A DNA stretch of 64,000 nt, taken from positions 57,493,498 through 57,557,497 of the forward strand of contig NC_088791.1 in NCBI RefSeq assembly GCF_011386835.1, in the 5' to 3' direction. This document shows positions 11,683-20,800 of the stretch, in pieces (positions within the stretch are counted from its first letter, which is position 1; each line of letters opens with the position of its first letter). This stretch comes from Chrysemys picta bellii. Taxonomy: Eukaryota; Chordata; Testudines; Emydidae. The notes beneath the pieces are model-generated. The model did not search any database and was not told the origin of the DNA. It saw only the letters and a program-made list of their open reading frames with translations. The translations under genes and the position numbers were made by a program.

Positions 11683-12973
11683 TCCCGCAGATCGAAAGGG
11701 AAGACAGAGCGTGCAGTACACAAAATGTTGAAAGATGGTGCCAAATGTGGACGGAAGCACAGAGATTGCTGGGATGCAAAGTGATGCGCCACGGGGCGTT
11801 GGGACAGGACCTAGAATGCCCCGCACCCTCCGCACAAGCCACAGCGCCAGAATGGGAAGAGGTGCTCTGTGGGATAGCTGCCCATAATGCACCACTCCCA
11901 GTGCTGCTGCAAGTGCCGCAAATGTGGCCACACCAGTGCGTTTGCAGCTGACAGTGTGGACACACTGCAGGGCTTTCCCTGCTGCGCTCTCCGAGGGCTG
12001 GTTTAACTCACAGCCCTCTATATCTGCAAATGTAGCCATGCCCTCAGATTCACAAAGCTGAGGTAGGTGCCTTGGCTCCTATACAATGGCTGGGGAGAGA
12101 TAAGCACCTAAAATGCAATCCACAAAAGTAAACAGGGTGGGCACGAAGCCACCTAAGCTAGCCTGTGGGAGAAGAGGTGTGTGCTAAGCTCCACCCCTCT
12201 CTCAGAGATAGGCACTAAATCCAGGCTACAGGGAGGCACCGAGTTCTGCTCAGTAATCCACAAACAGGAGCCCCTCTCCTGGCGTCAGATACCTTAGGCA
12301 CCTAAGGCATTGCTTGTGAGAATCAGTTAAATACCTGCCTCGCTCCACACAAAAAGGCCAGAGAGGGAGTCCACTTTGTAACTTTTAGCCCAGTAGTTAG
12401 AGCACTAACCTGGGATGCAGGAGACCCAGAGGAGGAGAAATGAGGTGGGAGACCCCTGTTCAAATCCTAAGCGAACATTCTAACCACTGAGCCATGGGAT
12501 ATTCTGATGTGAGGGTCCCTCAATCTCTCCTGTTGAAGCTGTTCCACTCTGGCTAAATAACAAAAGAATGACTGGAGTAGGGGGACTGGACCCAAGGTGT
12601 CTCACATCCCAGGTGAGTGCCATAACCACCAGGCCAAGGGCACTGGAACAGGGAGAGTCAGGGGGCCATAACCCCCACTTTTTACCGGCCATAAGGGCGA
12701 GCGACTGGGGGGGGCAAAGAGGAGCAAGGGGGAAACAGGATTTTGGGGGGGAAGAGGAAGAGCAGGGGCGAGAACTCAGCGCAAGAAGTAGTGTGATGGC
12801 AGGGAATCGGGGAGAAGATGGTGTGGGGTGGGGCTATGGTTCAGGTGCTGGTGGGCCCCCCATTTTTAGGAAGCTTCCACCGCTCCTGCAGCAGGCTGTT
12901 GACTGACCCTCTCTCTCCCAGTCATCCCCCCAACTATTTAAGTATTTATGCACAGTGGAACAGTCATTGAGTC

Positions 12974-13018
<45 letters not shown>
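12974..13018. repeat. (GA)n microsatellite
   Basis: A pure run of about 19 GA units lies inside the right half of the split 6750-13102 element. Confidence 0.95.
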
Positions 13019-13020
<2 letters not shown>

Positions 13021-13105
13021 CTGTAGATGCTGAACATACCACCACGTAAAGTCCATCCCCAAATAGGTGTTAGAAGCCTAAATACCTATGTGGACCTGGG
13101 CCTAA

Positions 13106-13584
13106 GGTCCGATTTAGCAAACTTACATAAACGAATTATAGGATTACTCACATGCTGAAGTACTCACTTGTGTACATGTTTGCAGGATTGGGCCAAAATA
13201 TTATGAAGTTCTAGATTAGAAAATTTGGAGGAAAAACAGGCATAATGATCTGTGCCTAGGTGCTTTGCTGGATAAGAATGGACCTCAGCAGGGGCTGAAC
13301 AGCTTTGCTGAATCAGGACCGTAATGCCTAGATCCTAATAACAGGATCCCTGACATTGTAATGCAGACCACAGAACTGAAACAAATGAACAGTGAAACAA
13401 GTACATTTAACCTGCCAAGTGCTCCCACAGTATAGATACCAGGCATTGTCCCCTTCATTGATCCTGCTGAGTATTTCCCTCTGCCTTCAGTAAGCATAGA
13501 GAATTTTTGTCTGATGTTTTCTCTTTCATTATGAACTGAAAAGGCCTTTGAGGCCTCCTCAGATTTTTCCTCTCTTTTACACAC
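13106..13584. other. Intergenic, nothing firm
   Basis: Mixed sequence with short scraps resembling the TAGGCACC repeat family. I see no gene. Confidence 0.4.
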
Positions 13585-13745
13585 CTAATTTTTGCCTTTT
13601 ACCATCCTTCACTCTCCCTGCTGCAAAATTCATGCCTTAATTATCTCATCTTGACTATTGCAAACTTCGTTTCTCTGACCTCCCCTGGTCCTATCAATCC
13701 AAAATGCTGCTGCTAAAAATATCTTCTTCTGCCACTGCTTTAAGC
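13585..13745 (+). mobile_element. L2-type LINE fragment
   Basis: Read forward, broken frames resemble the late RT region of L2 (words like HAL-IISHLDYC and a track around CCAAAATGCTGCTGCTAAAA). It corresponds to the tail seen at 278-460 in the LINE at the window start. It is short and degraded. Confidence 0.55.
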
Positions 13746-13769
13746 ATCATACACCATGATGGAGGTGTT

Positions 13770-14156
13770 CAGAGCTGTCCTTAGGGGTAGGTGACATGGG
13801 CAACCTGCCAACCGCCCAGGGCACTTTGGTCAGAACCATCCAAGTTGTGCAAGCTGGTGGGCCTGGGCTGCCAGAGCGGGGTGAGTGCAGGTGAGCCCAG
13901 GGCTGGAGCAATACCACCCTGAGTTGCAAGTCTGGTGGGGAGGTGCAGGCAGCAGGGCTTGTCCCCATGGAGCCAGAGAGCCAGCTCCTGGGTTCCCCCT
14001 TCCTGTGGCAGAGTAGTCAGTGGCCGGGGGATCCTGCCTGTGCAGCTTCAAGGGAGCCCGCAGGGGCCACAGGCGATGGAGGCGTGGCGCTTGCAAGTGC
14101 CAGGGTGCCAAAATACAAGTTTGCCCAGGGTGCCGTTTTCCCAAAGTCCAACCCTG
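13770..14156. mobile_element. hAT-like MITE
   Basis: The left end CAGAGCTGTCCTTAGGGG and right end CCAAAGTCCAACCCTG are imperfect inverted repeats of a family whose usual ends read CAGGGCCG/CGGCCCTG. The GC-rich interior produces spurious frames. The flanking 8-mers (GAGGTGTT, GGGTTGTG) agree only partly, so the borders are less certain than for the other hAT copies here. Confidence 0.55.
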
Positions 14157-14739
14157 GGGTTGTGTTTGGGAGAGGGGGATGGTATGGAGTTAGTATGGCT
14201 GCTTCTGTGCCAGCCAGGGGTAGCTGGGGAATCACCAACTTGCCAGCGGTGGTTCTCTGAGCTGCCCAGAGTAGCGCTGATGGAGGCCAAGGCCATAGTG
14301 TGCACCCCCCATGTAGGTACTATATACAAAGGACCTATTCTCTGCCTTGTGCCAGTATAGATCAGAGCTAATTCCACACTGGAGTCAGTGGAGTGACTGG
14401 TTTAAAACTGATGAGGCAGAGGAAAAATCAGTCCCCTGGTCGTTTATTGGGGTACACAGTCTGTGTGTGCTGGTGTGAAATATCCAATACCCACGCGGAG
14501 TGTTTCCTCGCTCCCCCTAGTTACTGTCTCGGGGTTAACACTCCCCGCCTCAGGGGAGCGCGCTCAGAGCTGCGGCGTTCCTCGGAGCCAGGGCCCCGCT
14601 CCGCGCCATTTGCTAATCCCGCCGCGGGCCGCGCAAACCCGAAGGCACGCGCTGAGGAACCCAGCAATGACGAACAGCAGCCGCCCCGCACGCACCCGCG
14701 TGGCCTTAGCTCACCCTTGTGCCCATCTCCACGCGCGCA

Positions 14740-14745
14740 TATATA
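14740..14745 (+). promoter_or_regulatory. TATA box of the prolactin-like gene
   Basis: TATATA lies 63 bp upstream of the ATG in CGCGCATATATAGGGGAG. Usual spacing would place transcription start near 14770, giving a 5' UTR of roughly 40 bases. Confidence 0.7.
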
Positions 14746-14807
14746 GGGGAGCCAGGGGCATCCCAGAGCAACCCGACCAGCGTCCGCCCGCCGCTCGCGC
14801 CTGCACC

Positions 14808-14826
14808 ATGGGCGCCGCGCGCAAAG
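14808..14826 (+). CDS. PRL2: Prolactin-like gene, coding exon 1
   Basis: It encodes MGAARK plus one base. The donor GTAAGC follows at 14827. A very short first coding exon ending in phase 1 is standard for this hormone family. The ATG context is CACCATGG, close to a Kozak optimum. Confidence 0.8.
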
Positions 14827-17800
14827 GTAAGCAGCTGCCCCTGACCCCTCGCCAGTCTGCGCCCCAGCGTTGCCTGCAGGGTAGCGGGCTGGTCTTGATC
14901 CATCCGCTCTTCCCAGGTTACGCCTGCCTGTGCGCCCTGCTCTGGCTGCTGGGGAAGCCGCCAGGAGCCGTTTTCGTGGCAATTTGTGCCCGGCAGGGAG
15001 ACTCGAGCTGCCGCTTCTTGTCCGTGTCTGATCTTTTCGACCGGGTGATCCAGCACTCGGACAGGCTACACAGCCTCTCCACGGCGCTCTACTTGGACTT
15101 GGTGAGTGCCCCGTCCTGCCACGCCACAGGCTCCCCTGTTCTCCTAGGGATCGCCTCTGCTGCCCACCTGAACTGGGCACGCAGCGATCTCTGACCTCGG
15201 GGCATGTTTGCCAAAGCATCTGGCTTCCTCTCTCCTCCCGACAGTTAAAGCCCGGGGCTGGGTATGCGGTCGGTCTGTTGCTTGCTGTCTCCGTTCTGTA
15301 TCGCTGATCATCTACGGGAGCAGCAAGAAAGTCTTGGCACTGTCAGATGCGCCGTATTCATTTACTCACACCACGTGTGACATAGTAGCTCCATGGGCTA
15401 GCTCTGCTCACAAGTTTTCCCGCTGCATGTCCGTGTTTTGATTGTAATGTGGGGGTTTGGTAAAAGGAAATATGCAAGGTGACAAAATGGCTATTGAAAA
15501 CCACCAAAGTTACCAACTACAGTTTTACAACATCTGATGTGTTGGGTTCTTTTTCTTCCCTTTAGGAAAAAAACTTTCTACCCAATGGAAACGAGTTGGG
15601 CAAATGGACAGGTAAATGCCACACCTCCAGGATGCTAACGCCTAATGGCAAGGAGTATGTCCAAAAAATACCGGTAAGGCCCTATTAGCGTGCACTGGAG
15701 TTGATATGGCATGCAGTGATGTCAGATACGGTTGCTATTTGTATGGGGAAACTCAAGGGGACAGTTTGTCAAACTGAGCTGTGCCAGATTCCAGTTATTA
15801 TCTAAGGAGAGAAGGAAGGAAGGAACATTGTCACTGAAGAGGCAGGCCCGATCCTGCAAAGTGCTGCGCACCCTCCACTCCCACGGGCTTCAGAGGAAGT
15901 TGAAAACGCTTAGCACCTGCTGGTAGCGAGCCCCACGTGACTAATAGGCAAATTCTCAGCATAGTCCCAGCCAGGGGGATTTTGTACTCTTGGAATGTTA
16001 TAGCTAAGGCTAAGATTTTGTCATGGATATTTTTAGTAAGTGTCAGGGACAGGTCAGAGGCAATAAAGAAAAATTCATGGAAACTCCTGATCTGTCCCTG
16101 ACTTTTACTAAAAATATCCATGATAAAATGGGAAGGGACTGGGCAGCTGTGGGGTGGCTGGGAGCTCCAAGGCCCCCACCACCCGTGGGGACTCAGAGCT
16201 CTGGGGTCCCCCTGCATGGTGGTGGCTGGGGAGCTGTGGAGTACCCCTGCGCTGGCTGGGAATTGTGGGGTACCCCCACTGCCCATGGCAGCTGGGAGCT
16301 TGGGGGCCTACTGCCTCAGGCGGTGGGGGTATCTTACAGCTCCCTGCCGCTGCAGGAGGTGGTGGGACCCTGCAGCTCCCAGCCACCGGGGCTGAAGTCA
16401 CAGAGGTCTTTGGAAGTCACGGATTCCGTGGCTTCCGCAACCTCTGTGACAAAATCATAGCCTTAGTTATAGCTGATGCTTCCTCTTTAAAGTTCTTGCA
16501 TCCTACATATTTGCAGAGTGTAAGCAGGGTAGCTGATAAATTTGAGATCCCACAATTAATCCCAATTTCTTTCTATATTGTAAGAAATAATGTTTGTGGG
16601 GCTCTATAAGATTAATTCACATTCATTAGTTATAAAAACAGCACTGCAATACTTAAACAAAGGTCAGACATCCCAAAGGACAGAGAGGGATACATTTTCC
16701 CTTTAATTTACTCTGGCACAATGAAAGACAAATCTAGGAAGTAGCTGTGAACTCTACAAATAAATTTGATTAATCAGTGCCATTGTAAAACTTAGAAAGC
16801 CATTATGAGAAAACCATGGGGGGGAGGCGGGAAGAGAAGCAAATATTTTTAAACAGAAATGTTTCAAAGAGGAAAAAATATAGTGAGGAACAGAAATCAA
16901 GCAAAGAAACTGTAGGAGCTCAAAGCTAAGAAAAGTAATCAGTATTTTAAAAATAGTGACGAAAAGCAGACATTGAAAAGCCAAGGACACAAAGACAGGT
17001 GTGAAAAATATTGTAAAAAAGGGATGGATAAAAAGAAAAGGAAATTTACAAAGGTGTTATTTAGCAACTTTTCTCTTTGGTTTTGATGGTTAAAATAATG
17101 GGGAAATGCTCTTCCTGTGATTTTTCTCTCTTTGCAAGTGAAAACAGATTGGCTCAGAATACATACAGCTGACAAGAAGGATAATATTTTCAAAAGCAGC
17201 TAAGGGACTTTAGTGCCATTTTCAAAATCAATTTAAGCATTTAGGAGCCTAAATCTCATGGAAAGTCAGAGGCTTAGGCTCCTAAGTCACATAGCCCCAG
17301 ACCCAGAGGTATTTAGGTGCCTAAATCCCAGTTTTGACTCCACTGCAATCCACAAAACTCCCGCCAAACCCTATAGGTGCCTATACTCACTTGGTGCTTA
17401 TGTTTTTCAGTGTAAAAATTCCCTAGGTAGAGAAGTTCCTGCCTCTGAGCATGTGCACTGCTGACTCTCTAGGCCTCTGGATGCCCGTCTCCTGCATAAG
17501 CTCTGGAGCACTCCATGAACCAGGGGACACATAGGCATTTGGCCACCTAAGGTGTGCTCAGAGGCCGCCTACTGCATTGGGTCCACTTAAAAAATCTCAC
17601 CAGTGGAGGTGTTTCCAACCTTCCAACTTTTAGCCCAATGGATAGCTGCATTCACCTGGGATGTGGGAGACCCAGCTTCAATTCTCCCCCACTCTGCCTG
17701 AGGGGCAGTAAAAAATTTGACCAGGAGGGTCTCCCACCTCTCAGGGGAGAGCTCTAACCACTGATTTACAGTGATAAAGATATTCTGATGTTGGCCTCCC

Positions 17801-20800
17801 TCAATCTCTCCTGTTAAAACTGTTCCACCTATCAGGTAGTGCCCTAAGCACTGAACCAGAGTCATTCTCATGCTCTCTTGCCCAATGGCTATTTATTTAT
17901 CCACAGTGGAAATGTAACTGGGCCACAGAGAAAGACTCTGTAATCTAGAGATTAGGGCACCTACGTGCAAGGTGGGAGACCCAGAATCTAGTCCCCCTAC
18001 TCCAATCACTCTTTCATTAGTTAGCCACAGTGGAAGAACTTCAAAAGGAGAGATTGAGTGAGCCCCCACATCAAACTACCCCATAGCTCAGTGGTTAGAA
18101 TGCTCAGAGGTGGAAGCCTCCTGTTCACATCCCTTCTCCCACTCAGATAGAGGGGGGGAACTGAAGCTGTATCTTCCTCATCCGAAAGGAATGCTCCAAC
18201 CACTGGGCTAAAAGTTAGATAGTAGGAACCAGCAACTCCTCCTCTGGCTGTTTTGTGTGGAGTGAGGCAGGTGCCTAACTCATTCCCACCAGAAACTACT
18301 TAGACGTCAAAGATGCCTGATTCCAGGCAAGGGGTTTTCCTTTGTAAATTGTTAAGCACAGATAGGCACCTCCCCACAGGCTGGGCATAGGCACCTATCT
18401 TCCTGAGAGGGGCCAGGCTCATCACACACACCCTTCTCATTAGCCTCTCCATTGGCTAGTTTAGGTGGTTCTCCACCTAGCATGCTGGCTTTCGTGGATT
18501 GCAGACTACACTTATACTTCAATAGCAAAACACCTGCAGCTATGCCTCTGTAGTGCTTCATAGACCCTACCTATGCCAATGGGGGGGTTCTCCCATTGAC
18601 GAAGGCAATCTACCTCCCCGAGAGGCAGTAGCTAGGTCAATTGAAGAATTCTTCCATTGACCTAGCACTGTTTACACTGAGGGTTAGGAAGGCATAGCTA
18701 CATTTCTCATGGGTGTGGATTTTCACTCCCCGAGAGACGTAGCTATGCTGATGTAAGTTCCCAATGTAGAGGAGCCCTAAGGCAGCTATCTCTCCCCATT
18801 CATTGTGTAGAGAGCAAGGCACCTAACTCAGGCTTTGTGCACCTCAATGTTGTTCCTGTGATTTCCTAGGCACCTAAAAGTTAAGAGCAGCAATGCTCAG
18901 TATTGCAATGCCCGAGTCCCTTTGTGGATCTGGCCTTAGGCACTTTTGAAAGTTTTCCCTTAAGACTTTTTTCCATCTAACAACTCAGCAGTTTAGCATT
19001 TGATATCAATGTAGCACTATTTAAGGAAGTACCACCACTTTGACGCAGAATTTGATTACAGAATGAGATCCTAAGCAATTTGGGAAGAAGTTGCATGTGC
19101 AAAGTCATTTTGGTTTTTTGTTCATACTGTGGAAGCAGAGAAAATAAAGTACCTGACTTGCTGTACCCAAACAAAAAGTGAGAACTCTGTTATTCTCCGA
19201 CAATACTAATGTACAACTAGAGAGAAGCCCATGAAAATGTTATTTTCTAAACATTTGAAAGTTAGTTATGAATTGTATGCATAGAGATTTTAAGTGTGCC
19301 CAGATTTTAAGTATCATTGTCTGTTTAAGTATACTATGCCCAATGAGAACATCACTGTTCATATGCTTTGATGCCACTAATAGGAAAGTTCTTTCATATT
19401 TTGTTTTCAAGAGAGAAGAACTAACTCACTTGATACTGAGACTCTTGCAAGCCTGGAAGGAACCACTTTCCCACTTTGACCAGAATATTGGTCATCATCA
19501 AGAATTATCTAGTGACAGCCTGAGCAAAGCAAAGCAAATCAGCAATATGGTGCATGAGCTGAAGACTGGAATGGAGAAAGTAACAGAGAAGGCAAGATTT
19601 TCAACCTAATTTTTTTAATATCAATTATACTGAAATACCAAAGGGTTCTCAAGGCCAAATTCTGCTCTCAGTTACAAAGATATAGCCCTAGCATGGGTGT
19701 TCACAGTGGAACAGCTTCAATAGGAGAGACTAAGGGAGCCCCACATCAGACTATCCAATAGCTCAGTGGTTGGAGCATACTCCTGAGAGGTAGGAGACCC
19801 CACTTCCAATCTTTCCCATGCCTGCTAGAGAGAGGGGAGTTGAACCTGTCTCTCCCACATCTCAGCTGAGTACTGGACTAAAAGGTGGTCCCCAGCACCA
19901 TTTCCTTCTCTGGGTGTTTTGTGTGGCACAAGGCCAGCACTGAACTCATTCCAGCAAGAAACTACATAGGTGCCTAAGCCAAGGGAAGGGTTCCTGTTCA
20001 TGGATAGCTAGCAGAGATAGGCACCTTCCTGCATCCTGGACCGAGGCACCTATCTCGGAGAAAGGGGCAGGGTCTTAGCAGGTCAGCATCTCCCATTGGC
20101 TAGCTTAGGCGGCTTCCTGCCTAGCATGCTGGCTTTTGTGGATCTCATTCTTAGGTGGCTTTCTCTCCCCATTCATTGTATAGGAAGCCTGGGCACTTAA
20201 CTCAGCTTTGTGGATCGCGGAATTGTTCCTGAGATTTGCTAGGGGCCTAAAAGTTAGGCATTGCAACACGGAGTATCACAACACCTAAGCCCCTTTCTGG
20301 ATTCCACCCCTAGCTACTTACATAACTACACCTGTACCTCAATATAACACGAATTCGGATATAACACGGTAAAGCAGTGCTCTGGGGGGGCAGGGCTGCG
20401 CACTCTGGTGGATCAAAGCAAGTTCAATATAACACGGTAAGATTTTTTGGCTCCTGGGGACAGCGTTATATCAGTGTAGAGGTGTATTTTAAAGCCCTGT
20501 GACAAATGCCTTCTGATAAATGTACATTGTGGCATCTGATTATATTTGCAGCTCTCTCACTTTTAATTACCAGATAGTGGGTCTGATCTTGTATTCCATG
20601 TGCACTCACAACTCTCACTAAACTCAGCTGGAGCTGTGACTGAACAAGGAATGAAGAATCAGGCCTATTTTCTTTGTCTCTGACAATTAACATGTTTATT
20701 CCCATGCAGACATCCCACTAAACACTTAAAAAATAAGAAAAAAAAACCTTAATATCTCACCAAGGATGATACAAATTGAAATGGACATACAACTCAGCAA

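Larger units (their letters stand above)
8048..12043. mobile_element. PIF/Harbinger transposon, near full length, both genes decayed
   Basis: The terminal inverted repeats are GGGCATGGCTACACTTGCA at the left and TGCAAATGTAGCCATGCCC at the right. The flanks are TGA (8045-8047) and TCA (12044-12046). A related uninterrupted repeat copy (18840-18870, opposite strand) has TGA at the join, so the target was probably TGA and the right copy has mutated. Inside are the two genes of an autonomous Harbinger: a Myb/SANT-like DNA-binding protein (+, 8450-10200) and a DDE transposase (-, 10446-11682). They converge on shared poly(A) signals at 10264-10321. Confidence 0.9.
6750..13102. mobile_element. Large TAA-flanked Harbinger-like element with tRNA-like modules, split by an inserted transposon
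   Basis: The ends are inverted: GGCCCAGATCCACAAAAGG at 6750 and TGTGGACCTGGGCC ending at 13102. TAA flanks both ends (6747-6749 and 13103-13105), the 3 bp TWA-type duplication of PIF/Harbinger elements. Without the insertion at 8048-12046 the element is about 2.35 kb. It has no transposase frame. The interior carries tRNA-like modules, for example near 7110-7180 and 12389-12475 (AGCCCAGTAGTTAGAGCACT, later CTGTTCAAATCC), in alternating orientation, with the repeated phrase TAGGCACCTAA. Related copies lie at 17294, 19705, 24574 and about 29500. Confidence 0.75.
14500..15200. promoter_or_regulatory. CpG island over the prolactin-like promoter and exons 1-2
   Basis: CpG dinucleotides are dense from about 14520 to 15120, in contrast to the CpG-poor flanks. 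The block covers the TATA box, exon 1, intron 1 and exon 2. Confidence 0.7.

Noticed and set aside
11063..11731. A 222-codon + strand frame
   Set aside because: It is the antisense shadow of the Harbinger transposase.
14463..15219. Long open frames on both strands across the prolactin-like promoter
   Set aside because: They run through the TATA box and intron 1. The + frame merely contains exon 2; the rest is CpG-island artefact.
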